Assembly (NCBI GenBank): GCA_023136305.1
Contig: JAGLSF010000165.1
Location: forward strand, 1-5,179
Source: Spirochaetota bacterium
GTDB taxonomy: Bacteria > Spirochaetota > B62-G9 > DRHN01
Length of the DNA: 5,179 bases
Direction of reading: 5' to 3'
The translations under genes were made by a program, and so were the position numbers. Every line of letters begins with the position of its first letter. Positions within the stretch are counted from its first letter, which is position 1. Shown piece after piece: positions 1 to 5,179 of this stretch. The notes below the pieces were generated by a model. That model saw nothing but the letters and a program-made list of their open reading frames with translations. It was not told the origin of the DNA and searched no databases.

Positions 1-830
1 ATAAAGGAGAGTATGAGTCGAAAGGATGCCTTCAGCCGGTAGACGCTGGTGCTCCGCTGATCGTCAATGGGATCGAGCACCGTGTTGTATGCCTTGAGTA
101 TCCGATACAGCTCTCCCCTGATCTCACCCGGGGTCTTATCCCGCATGAGTTCCTCAGCTTCAGTCGAGCGTACAACGGTTGGTGCCACAGCGCCGAGGGC
201 CAGCCGTATATCCTTCACCGCTCCGTTCTCTGTACGCGCGACGGCCGCAAGGGACAGTTTGGCAAGGGCGCTTGATGCCCGTGTGCCCACCTTTTTGAAA
301 AAGGTGATGTTGTGTTTTCCGGCGGGTATTTTGATGGCTGTGAGAAGCTCGCCCTTTTTCAGACAGGTTTTCCCCGGCCCTTCGATGAACGCTTCAATGG
401 GCATGGTAGTTGTCCCCATTTTTCTTCCCGTCAATACGACCTCGGCACCGAGCACGTAGAGGGCGGGCAGTGAATCGGCCGCTGGGGAGGCGTTGCAGAT
501 GTTGCCGCCAATGGTCGCCCTGCTGCGGATAGAGGGGCCCCCGATGCTGTGCACGGCCTCCCGAAGCAGGGAGGGCATTCGCTCATCCTCCAGAATCGAT
601 GAGAGGGTACAGCCCGCTCCAATGACCAGCGCATCCTGTTCGACCGTCACCTCCTGAAGCTCATGGAGGTGGCCGATGAACACCACGGGGCGATCGATGT
701 GCGGCGGCAGCCCCGACCAGTTGCGGCGCTGTACCATGAGATCCGTACCGCCGGCCAGTGGCAGTGCACTCTTTTCTTCCGCTATCTCCAGAGCCTCGTC
801 GAGGCTCAGCGGTCTGTAGGCTTCGCCCAT
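1..830 (-). CDS. Xanthine dehydrogenase family FAD-binding subunit (CoxM/XdhB type), 3' end cut by window edge
   Basis: Encodes the flavin subunit of a molybdenum hydroxylase. It takes electrons from the [2Fe-2S] subunit and passes them to NAD+ or another acceptor in the cytoplasm. I translated the minus strand from ATG at 830; the frame stays open for 276 codons to the window edge. Both FAD-binding motifs of the family are visible: AGGTDLMV at residues 26-33 and TIGGN followed by ASPAAD at 106-119. The C-terminal domain carries DDQRST at 256-261 followed by YRLKA, which normally lies close to the end of the protein, so only a few to perhaps twenty residues should be missing. The start lies inside the end of the iron-sulfur gene (25-bp overlap). 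There is no good Shine-Dalgarno sequence before it, which suggests translational coupling. Subunit identity is secure; the electron acceptor is not shown by the sequence. Confidence 0.93.
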   Translation of the reverse strand, partial: MGEAYRPLSLDEALEIAEEKSALPLAGGTDLMVQRRNWSGLPPHIDRPVVFIGHLHELQEVTVEQDALVIGAGCTLSSILEDERMPSLLREAVHSIGGPSIRSRATIGGNICNASPAADSLPALYVLGAEVVLTGRKMGTTTMPIEAFIEGPGKTCLKKGELLTAIKIPAGKHNITFFKKVGTRASSALAKLSLAAVARTENGAVKDIRLALGAVAPTVVRSTEAEELMRDKTPGEIRGELYRILKAYNTVLDPIDDQRSTSVYRLKASFRLILSF

Positions 831-1294
831 AGCTTCGCACCGATCCGGCATGCCTGCACTATCCCTTCAACGATCATATGATATCCCGTGCACCTGCACA
901 GGTTGCCCGATATGGCCTCACGTATCGCCTCTTCATCGGGCGTGGGATTGTTTCTTAGAAGCGCTTCTGCCGCCATGACGAACCCGGGCGTACAGAAGCC
1001 GCACTGCACCGATCCCGCATCAGCGAGCGACTTTTCAAGTACCCGATAGCGCTCCGTCTCCCTGAATCCCTCTATGGTCATGATGACAGCATTTTGGACC
1101 GTGCCCACGGGCACGATGCAGGAGTTTGCAAGCTCGCCGTCGATGAGCAGAGCGCAGGCACCGCATTCGCCCTCACCGCATCCTTCCTTTACGCCGAAGA
1201 GACCAAAATCCTCCCGCAGCACATCGAGAAGCCGGCGAAGGGGGTCGGTATCGAAACTTACCTCTTTACCGTTCAGGGTGAATCGGATGGTCAT
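806..1294 (-). CDS. Xanthine dehydrogenase family [2Fe-2S] subunit (CoxS/XdhC type)
   Basis: The 162-aa iron-sulfur subunit relays electrons from the molybdenum cofactor to FAD. The N-terminal plant-ferredoxin-like domain has cysteines at 39, 44, 47 and 59 (pattern C-x4-C-x2-C-x11-C, within EGCGEGECGAC). The C-terminal all-helical domain holds the second cluster with Cys98 and Cys101 (QCGFCTPG) and Cys133 and Cys135 (GNLCRCTGY). All eight ligands are present and the length is normal for the family. The start is supported by GGAGG at 1304-1308, nine bases upstream of ATG and inside the end of the large-subunit gene. The gene overlaps the large-subunit gene by 29 bp upstream and the FAD gene by 25 bp downstream. 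Small subunits of purine, aldehyde, nicotinate and CO-oxidising enzymes look alike, so this gene does not reveal the substrate. Confidence 0.97.
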   Translation of the reverse strand: MTIRFTLNGKEVSFDTDPLRRLLDVLREDFGLFGVKEGCGEGECGACALLIDGELANSCIVPVGTVQNAVIMTIEGFRETERYRVLEKSLADAGSVQCGFCTPGFVMAAEALLRNNPTPDEEAIREAISGNLCRCTGYHMIVEGIVQACRIGAKLWAKPTDR

Positions 1295-3425
1295 GTTCCA
1301 CTGCCTCCATGAGATACTCCGGTGTAACGGGTATGCGCGTCACCGACTGGCGCAGCGCATGCTCCACCGCAGACACCAGTGCAGGCGCAGCACCGAGAAA
1401 GGGGAGCTCACCCACACACTTTGCACCGAAGGGCCCGTACTCGTATGAGCTCTTCACAAGCTTCGCCTCCATGCGCGGGAAGTCCCCTGCGGTGGGTATG
1501 ATGTAGTCGGTGAGATTCGCCTGCATGGGTTTCCCGTTTTTCTTCACCATGACTTCGAGTGTGGCGTACCCCAGACCCTGCGCCATGCCTCCCTCGATCT
1601 GCCCCAGCACCACCTGCTCGTCAATGGGGGTTCCCACATCATACACCCCCCATAGACCCGTGATCCTGATTTCAAAGGTGACCGGGTCCACCTCCACCTG
1701 TACAGCGTTTGCCCCCCAGGAATAGGTGGGATAGGCATCGCCCTGAAGGGTATCCTGGTCCCAGCATATGTAGTCTGGCTGCTCGTACTGCCTCGTCACC
1801 TCCACCTCGCCCTTCTCGTGCATACGGTCCCTGAGATCGGTGGCTGCCCTTTCGAGCATGGCGCCGACGATCATGACTGTTCTGGAGGCGACCGTGGGCC
1901 CGGAGTCAGGCACACGATCGGTGTCTGGGTTGCCGTAGAGCACGTCCCCCACCGGTATGCCAAGGGTGTGAGAAACGATCTTTCTCAGGGTGGTATGCGG
2001 ACCCTGACCGATCTCCGCATTGGAGACCAGTATCTCCACCTTTCCGTCCTTCCCCTTGCGAAGCTTTACCACAGCCTGTATCTTGTCCTGCTCACCGCTT
2101 CCGGTGAATGCGCAGCCGTGAAAGAAGAGGGAGAGGCCGATTCCCTTCAGCACGCGGCTTGATTGCTCACGCAGGGAGCGGCGCTTTTCTCTGTATCCGG
2201 ACATCTCCTCGAGAATGTGCACCATCTCGGGAAGCTTCACCTCGTGATGCATACGGCCGCAGGAGACGGTCTGGTCTCCCCTTTGCAGCGCGTGTTTCAT
2301 CTTGAAATCGAGGGGGTCCTCACCGAGCTGCTCGGCAAGTGAGTGGAGATGCATCTCCACGGCGAACAGCGACTGCGGAGCGCCGAACCCCCTGAATGCT
2401 CCCGATGGGATGTTGTTGGTTGCAAGTACCTGTCCGGTGATTCGTGCATTGGGGATGTTGTACACGCCCGCTGCCATGAGCATGGACCGCTGCAGCACCA
2501 CGCTCGAGAGCCCGGCATAGGCGCCTCCGTCGAGCATGATGTGTACCTGCAGGGCGGTGATGTTTCCCCTGTCATCGACCGCAGCCCTGTACCGGCTTAT
2601 AGAAGGGTGCCGCTTGGTGGTGACACTGATGTCCTCGGCGCGGTCGAGTATCAGCTGCACCGGCCTGCCGGTCTTGTAGGCGGCAAAAGCGGCGTGACCC
2701 GCGAGGACAGAGGTGTACTCCTCCTTGCCCCCAAAACCCCCGCCGGTTGTGGTCTGCACGACCCGTATGCGGTCCGGTTCCCACCCGAAGGCCTGTTCGA
2801 GCGCATTCTTCATGTAGAAGGGGCACTGCATGGAACCGTACACGGTTACGCGCCCCTTCTCAAACACGGCAACGACTCCCTGGGGTTCCAGGTAGACATG
2901 CTCCTGCAACCCGGTACAGTACTCGTCCTCGAAGACCCGGGCGGCCTGTTCGAAGGCCCTGTCAGGATCGCCCTTTTCAATGGCATACTCGGCGATGATG
3001 TTCCGCTCTCCATAGAAGGGCTCCTCTGCTGCCAGCGATTCTTCGATGGTGAGTACGGGCTCCAAATCCTCGTACTCCACGGAAATCTCTGAGAGGAGGC
3101 GCAGGATCTCTGCCCTGTCCGAGCCGACCAGAAGCAGTATGGGCTCTCCCACGTAGTTGACGGTCTCCTCGGCGAAGAAGGGCCAGTCGTCCTCGATCAT
3201 GTGCACCCGGTTGCTTCCTGGGGCATCGGTCCTGTCAATAGTGGCGTAGCCCTGCGGCAGGTCGGGGAGGTGAACCGCGCGGATGCGGGCCCTGGACCTG
3301 GTGGAACGAAGCGTCTTCGCAAAGAGCATATCCTTAAAGGGGATGTCCGCTATGTACCGGGCCAGTCCGCCTGACTTCTCGGAGGAGTCGAAGCGGTTTA
3401 TGGGAGTCTGTATTAAGTCTGCCAT
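1266..3425 (-). CDS. Xanthine dehydrogenase family molybdopterin-binding subunit, probable purine hydroxylase
   Basis: This 719-aa catalytic subunit binds the molybdenum-pterin cofactor and hydroxylates its substrate with oxygen from water. The N-terminal a/b-hammerhead domain starts with the family pattern R-x-D-x3-K-x-G-x3-Y-x2-D (residues 11-27). Cofactor-contact motifs include Gln200, GGGFGG at 228-233, RGFGAPQ at 345-351 and GQG at 473-475. Comparison with bovine xanthine dehydrogenase places Glu235 at E802, Arg313 at R880, Phe347 at F914, Phe440-Thr441 at F1009-T1010 and the catalytic base Glu673 at E1261. The spacings Q200-E235 and R313-F347 equal the bovine ones. Glu235 and Arg313 favour a purine over an aldehyde. 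The AYRCSFR loop of CO dehydrogenase is absent. The start at 3425 is firm: an in-frame TAG lies at 3456-3458 with no start codon between, though the ribosome site (GGACGG) is weak. The length is slightly below the usual 750-780 residues. Xanthine or hypoxanthine is inferred, not proven. Confidence 0.95.
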   Translation of the reverse strand: MADLIQTPINRFDSSEKSGGLARYIADIPFKDMLFAKTLRSTRSRARIRAVHLPDLPQGYATIDRTDAPGSNRVHMIEDDWPFFAEETVNYVGEPILLLVGSDRAEILRLLSEISVEYEDLEPVLTIEESLAAEEPFYGERNIIAEYAIEKGDPDRAFEQAARVFEDEYCTGLQEHVYLEPQGVVAVFEKGRVTVYGSMQCPFYMKNALEQAFGWEPDRIRVVQTTTGGGFGGKEEYTSVLAGHAAFAAYKTGRPVQLILDRAEDISVTTKRHPSISRYRAAVDDRGNITALQVHIMLDGGAYAGLSSVVLQRSMLMAAGVYNIPNARITGQVLATNNIPSGAFRGFGAPQSLFAVEMHLHSLAEQLGEDPLDFKMKHALQRGDQTVSCGRMHHEVKLPEMVHILEEMSGYREKRRSLREQSSRVLKGIGLSLFFHGCAFTGSGEQDKIQAVVKLRKGKDGKVEILVSNAEIGQGPHTTLRKIVSHTLGIPVGDVLYGNPDTDRVPDSGPTVASRTVMIVGAMLERAATDLRDRMHEKGEVEVTRQYEQPDYICWDQDTLQGDAYPTYSWGANAVQVEVDPVTFEIRITGLWGVYDVGTPIDEQVVLGQIEGGMAQGLGYATLEVMVKKNGKPMQANLTDYIIPTAGDFPRMEAKLVKSSYEYGPFGAKCVGELPFLGAAPALVSAVEHALRQSVTRIPVTPEYLMEAVEHDHPIHPER
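1304..1308 (-). promoter_or_regulatory. Ribosome binding site of the [2Fe-2S] subunit
   Basis: GGAGG on the minus strand lies nine bases before the ATG at 1294, within the coding sequence of the large subunit. It decides the start of the small subunit and explains how the 29-bp overlap is translated. Confidence 0.7.
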
Positions 3426-3453
3426 GCGGTTTTCCGTCCAGGGCTTCTCATTA

Positions 3454-3465
3454 CCCTATAAAGGG
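3454..3465. repeat. Short inverted repeat over the proximal -10 region
   Basis: CCCT (3454-3457) and AGGG (3462-3465) are inverted arms around a 4-bp AT-only centre, about 30 bp before the large-subunit start codon. It overlaps the third, weakest -10 element and the likely transcription start zone. It is too short to be a terminator. It could be a small operator or a chance occurrence. Confidence 0.35.
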
Positions 3466-3520
3466 CCGTCTTCATTGTAAGGTCAAAACAATTGTAAGGT
3501 CAAAACAATTGCTAAGTCAA
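3457..3520 (-). promoter_or_regulatory. Overlapping sigma70-like promoters built from a tandem repeat, driving the molybdenum hydroxylase operon
   Basis: On the minus strand, TTGACT (3520-3515) is followed after 18 bp by TACAAT (3496-3491). TTGACC (3503-3498) is followed after 18 bp by TACAAT (3479-3474). Each hexamer matches consensus at five of six positions. A third pair, TTGACC (3486-3481) and TTTATA (3462-3457), has the same 18-bp spacing but a poor -10 (three of six). The predicted start sites fall about 25-60 bases before the large-subunit ATG. The pattern is read directly from the sequence; promoter activity is inferred. The same elements could instead be operator half-sites for a regulator. 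Confidence 0.6.
3474..3520. repeat. 17-bp tandem direct repeat, two perfect copies plus one partial copy
   Basis: The unit attgtaaggtcaaaaca occurs exactly at 3474-3490 and 3491-3507. It is followed by a 13-base degenerate copy at 3508-3520 (attgctaagtcaa, 10 of 13 matching). The copy junctions form the palindromes ACAATTGT (3488-3495) and CAATTG (3506-3511). The array sits in the spacer between the GntR gene and the molybdenum hydroxylase operon and supplies the promoter-like hexamers described separately. Confidence 0.95.
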
Positions 3521-3524
3521 GATG

Positions 3525-3541
3525 GGAGAATGCGGAGAATG
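3525..3541. repeat. 9-bp-period direct repeat next to the GntR stop codon
   Basis: The octamer GGAGAATG occurs at 3525-3532 and again at 3534-3541, separated by one base. On the minus strand this reads CATTCTCC twice, directly after the GntR stop codon and just upstream of the 17-bp repeat array. It may be a protein-binding site or a chance duplication; nothing else supports a role. Confidence 0.4.
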
Positions 3542-3542
3542 T

Positions 3543-3899
3543 TCAGGATCCCTTCCGGTACAGCTCCTCCAGATCATCCAAGGTCAGGTTGAGCAGGTCC
3601 AGGGTTTTGAACACATAGGGCAGGTCCCTATTTATGAAATTCTTCTTCTTCAGATCCAGCGTGTTCTCATACGCCCTGTCAGCAACAAAGTAGCCTATCC
3701 CCCGTTTGTTGAAGATGATTCCCTTATCCTGCAGGTAGCTGTAGGTACGCATGACCGTATTGGGATTCACCTCAATACTCACAGACATCTCGCGTATGGA
3801 GGGGATTCTATAGCCCTCCTTCCACGTTCCCCTCAGAATATTCTCGCAGATGTGGTCGCCAATCTGCAGATAGATTGCCTGCCTCTCCCTGAATTCCAT
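3543..3899 (-). CDS. GntR family transcriptional regulator, YtrA subfamily
   Basis: This 118-aa DNA-binding protein has the short YtrA layout. An N-terminal winged helix-turn-helix covers roughly residues 8-73, with PSIRE at 33-37, the recognition-helix stretch NPNTVMRTYSYL at 45-56 and the wing RGIGYFV at 66-72. A C-terminal helical tail of about 45 residues follows, too short for the ligand-binding domains of FadR- or HutC-type members. YtrA regulators usually repress an adjacent ABC transporter operon, and here the gene follows the ABC-2 permease by 3 bp. The start is supported by GAGGT at 3907-3911, seven bases before ATG and inside the last codons of the permease gene; AGGAG also abuts the ATG. 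The regulator is last in its unit, whereas in Bacillus subtilis ytrA is first. It also sits immediately upstream of the hydroxylase promoter region, so a role there cannot be excluded. The inducer is unknown. Confidence 0.93.
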   Translation of the reverse strand: MEFRERQAIYLQIGDHICENILRGTWKEGYRIPSIREMSVSIEVNPNTVMRTYSYLQDKGIIFNKRGIGYFVADRAYENTLDLKKKNFINRDLPYVFKTLDLLNLTLDDLEELYRKGS

Positions 3900-3902
3900 C
3901 TC

Positions 3903-4715
3903 CTAAACCTCTATCTTTCTGAATTTCAGATAACTGAGGACCCAGCTGCATGGAGCAAGAATAGCCCAGAAGATCACACGAATGACAATCCAGATTGTCC
4001 GGCCCAGCATCTGCAGCCCCCCCTCTGTCAGGCCCAACCACGCTGCCAGTTCACGAAGGGAGTTGAACCCTCCACCTGTCCTATGAGCAAATTCAAAGTA
4101 CCCGGGCGAGATCAGCCGAATCGCAACAATTGCTATCACCAGAAGGGCGATGGCTGCCAGGTTGATCATGAGAATGGTTTTGATGAGCGGATGCTTTCTG
4201 AAATACACTGCACCCGCAAAGAATATCCCCTGCAGCACCAGAAAAACCGCGACGCCCAGCAGAAAAGTCCTTCCTGCCGGGTTGAGAAGCGCATGGGAAT
4301 AGCCGAAGAGAGCCCGGTTTATACCCTCACTTATCAATGCAATCATTGAGTATACTGCAAAAGCGCCTATGACATACCCAACCGATGTCAAAAACCACCT
4401 CTCGACAAACTTCTCAGGGGGGGAGGCCGGGAGCGTCACATAGGTGTAGCTCTTCTGTCCGTTGTATATTTCCCTGAAGGCCCTGCTGGAAAAAATGAAG
4501 CCTCCGATGTAGAGCAGAAGAAAGTAGAATATCAGGTGAAAATTCCCCTGGCTTCGGTTGAGCATGGAAACAGTGGACGCAAAGATCGCAAAGCCAGCCA
4601 CGGCCAGGGAGGCAATAAGAACCGTACGGTAATGGGTGAGGACATCCCTCTTCATGATCAGAAACAATCTCTTCAGGCTGAAATACTGGTTTGTATGTAT
4701 TTCCTGTGGTTTCAT
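3903..4715 (-). CDS. ABC-2 type transporter permease
   Basis: This 270-aa integral membrane protein is presumably the membrane partner of the ATPase encoded just upstream. I count six hydrophobic segments, near residues 32-50, 59-77, 107-128, 150-171, 179-199 and 240-263. Between the second and third lie SSRAFREI (76-83) and LPASPPEKFVERW (95-107). I recognise this LPAS-x2-EKF-x2-R signature from small ABC-2 permeases paired with YtrA-type regulators, chiefly in Bacteroidota and relatives. The start overlaps the ATPase stop by 4 bp (ATGA) and has a strong GGAGG four bases upstream. The substrate cannot be read from the sequence. Relatives have been linked to cell-envelope stress or antimicrobial peptide export, which is only a possibility here. 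The unusually basic N-terminus (residues 1-30) is cytoplasmic by the positive-inside rule. Confidence 0.88.
   Translation of the reverse strand: MKPQEIHTNQYFSLKRLFLIMKRDVLTHYRTVLIASLAVAGFAIFASTVSMLNRSQGNFHLIFYFLLLYIGGFIFSSRAFREIYNGQKSYTYVTLPASPPEKFVERWFLTSVGYVIGAFAVYSMIALISEGINRALFGYSHALLNPAGRTFLLGVAVFLVLQGIFFAGAVYFRKHPLIKTILMINLAAIALLVIAIVAIRLISPGYFEFAHRTGGGFNSLRELAAWLGLTEGGLQMLGRTIWIVIRVIFWAILAPCSWVLSYLKFRKIEV
3907..3911 (-). promoter_or_regulatory. Ribosome binding site of the GntR regulator
   Basis: GAGGT on the minus strand lies seven bases before the ATG at 3899 and overlaps the last codons of the permease gene. A second AGGAG at 3900-3904 touches the start codon and is too close to be the main site. 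Confidence 0.65.
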
Positions 4716-5179
4716 GACGCCTCCCCCGGGAAAAGACCGTTAATTTTATCTCTGTTGGCTATGACCGCGTTGAACAGGGTTTCGAGCTCGATCCTGGATT
4801 CCTCCCCCGATATGTTCTCCTTCACGACCATATGCCCGCCCAGCACCTTTTCAGCATAAATGATTTCTTCAGCCTCCGGAAGCTCATGGTCAATCTTAAA
4901 GGTGAGATGCCTGGATATGTCGTGCACATACTGATTGAAGACGATCTTTCCATCCTCCAGAATGATAATGTCGTCGATGAGGTTTTCCATGTCGCGAACC
5001 TGATGGGTTGAAATGATGATTATCCTGTCATCGGTCAGCGCTGAGGCCAGAACCCTGCGAAACTGACTCTTGGATGGTATGTCGAGGCCATTGGTGGGTT
5101 CATCCAGGAGGAAGAGCCGGCAGTTTGTGGCCAGGCCGAAGGCAAGGAGAAATTTTTTCTTCTGCCCGTAGGAGAGCTC
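4712..5179 (-). CDS. ABC transporter ATP-binding protein, C-terminal part (5' end beyond window)
   Basis: The open frame runs from the right edge (5179) to TGA at 4712 and gives 155 residues. Those upstream of the Met codon at 4990 are clearly coding, so that Met is not the start. Visible in order: the ABC signature LSYGQKKK (fragment residues 2-9), Walker B with catalytic Glu and D-loop (LFLLDEPTNGLD), and the H-loop STHQVRD. Walker A and the Q-loop lie outside the window. After the nucleotide-binding core comes a tail of about 70 residues with no motif I recognise. The protein would power the ABC-2 permease encoded immediately downstream, with which it overlaps by 4 bp. The signature has Tyr where many families have Gly (LSGGQ), a variant I associate with Bacteroidota-type ATPases of this class. 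Transport substrate unknown. Confidence 0.93.
   Translation of the reverse strand, partial: ELSYGQKKKFLLAFGLATNCRLFLLDEPTNGLDIPSKSQFRRVLASALTDDRIIIISTHQVRDMENLIDDIIILEDGKIVFNQYVHDISRHLTFKIDHELPEAEEIIYAEKVLGGHMVVKENISGEESRIELETLFNAVIANRDKINGLFPGEAS
4720..4724 (-). promoter_or_regulatory. Ribosome binding site of the ABC-2 permease
   Basis: GGAGG on the minus strand lies four bases before the ATG at 4715, inside the end of the ATPase gene and within a longer G-rich run. It supports this start and independent or coupled re-initiation at the ATGA overlap. Confidence 0.75.

Noticed and set aside
67..459. A 130-codon plus-strand open frame at the left end.
   Set aside because: The minus strand here encodes the FAD subunit with two diagnostic FAD motifs and a DDQRST C-terminal motif. 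The plus-strand frame is its shadow.
2343..3092. A 249-codon plus-strand open frame inside the large-subunit gene.
   Set aside because: It is antisense to strongly conserved cofactor-binding sequence; high GC content lengthens open frames on the opposite strand. No family motif seen.
1266..3425. Identity as aerobic CO dehydrogenase large subunit (CoxL form I).
   Set aside because: The AYRCSFR active-site loop is absent, and the residues at the xanthine dehydrogenase substrate positions are conserved instead.
3427..3437. A tiny hairpin (CGG-AAAA-CCG) just before the large-subunit start codon, considered as a translation switch.
   Set aside because: Only three base pairs in the stem; too weak to call a regulatory structure.
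3474..3520. The tandem repeat considered as a CRISPR array or replication iteron cluster.
   Set aside because: The units are directly adjacent with no spacers, fewer than three full copies, and there are no cas or rep genes nearby.
3522..4349. A 275-codon plus-strand open frame opposite the regulator and permease genes.
   Set aside because: It lies antisense to two genes with clear family motifs, is rich in Gln, His, Cys and Pro without domain structure, and has no recognisable homology pattern. It is a shadow frame.
4712..4990. A complete 92-aa small protein starting at 4990.
   Set aside because: The frame continues upstream to the window edge and encodes the ABC signature, Walker B and H-loop. 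The Met at 4990 is internal to the ATPase.

Overview
The window looks like a piece of a bacterial chromosome with every recognisable gene on the minus strand. It holds two gene sets, read from high to low coordinates. The host cannot be named from this sequence. The ABC exporter and GntR module resembles types I associate with Bacteroidota and Spirochaetota. The three-subunit molybdenum hydroxylase is widespread in anaerobes and facultative bacteria, including spirochaetes and clostridia. An anaerobic or facultative, medium-GC bacterium is a reasonable but low-confidence guess.

Upstream set (5179 down to 3543): the C-terminal part of an ABC transporter ATPase (the Walker A end lies off the right edge), a six-helix ABC-2 type permease whose start overlaps the ATPase stop by 4 bp (ATGA), and, 3 bp after the permease stop, a small YtrA-type GntR regulator. 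This looks like one transcription unit encoding an exporter and its own regulator. Its promoter lies outside the window.

Spacer (3542 down to 3426, 117 bp): no gene and no convincing terminator. It carries a 17-bp sequence repeated two and three-quarter times. On the minus strand each unit contains a -35-like TTGACC/T and, in the two perfect units, a -10-like TACAAT. The repeat period sets these into overlapping sigma70-type promoters with 18-bp spacers, pointing at the molybdenum hydroxylase operon.

Downstream set (3425 to the left edge): molybdopterin subunit (719 aa), then [2Fe-2S] subunit (162 aa), then FAD subunit (276 residues visible, nearly complete). The reading frames overlap by 29 and 25 bp, so translation is probably coupled. 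Together they form a xanthine dehydrogenase family enzyme. Electrons would pass from the molybdenum cofactor through two [2Fe-2S] clusters to FAD. The large subunit keeps counterparts of all the active-site residues I could align to bovine xanthine dehydrogenase (E802, R880, F914, F1009, E1261), so a purine substrate is the best prediction. It lacks the CO dehydrogenase signature.

The hydroxylase genes are visibly more GC-rich than the regulator region, which hints that the two sets have different histories. I see no clearly new biological system; the most unusual element is the tandem-repeat promoter array.
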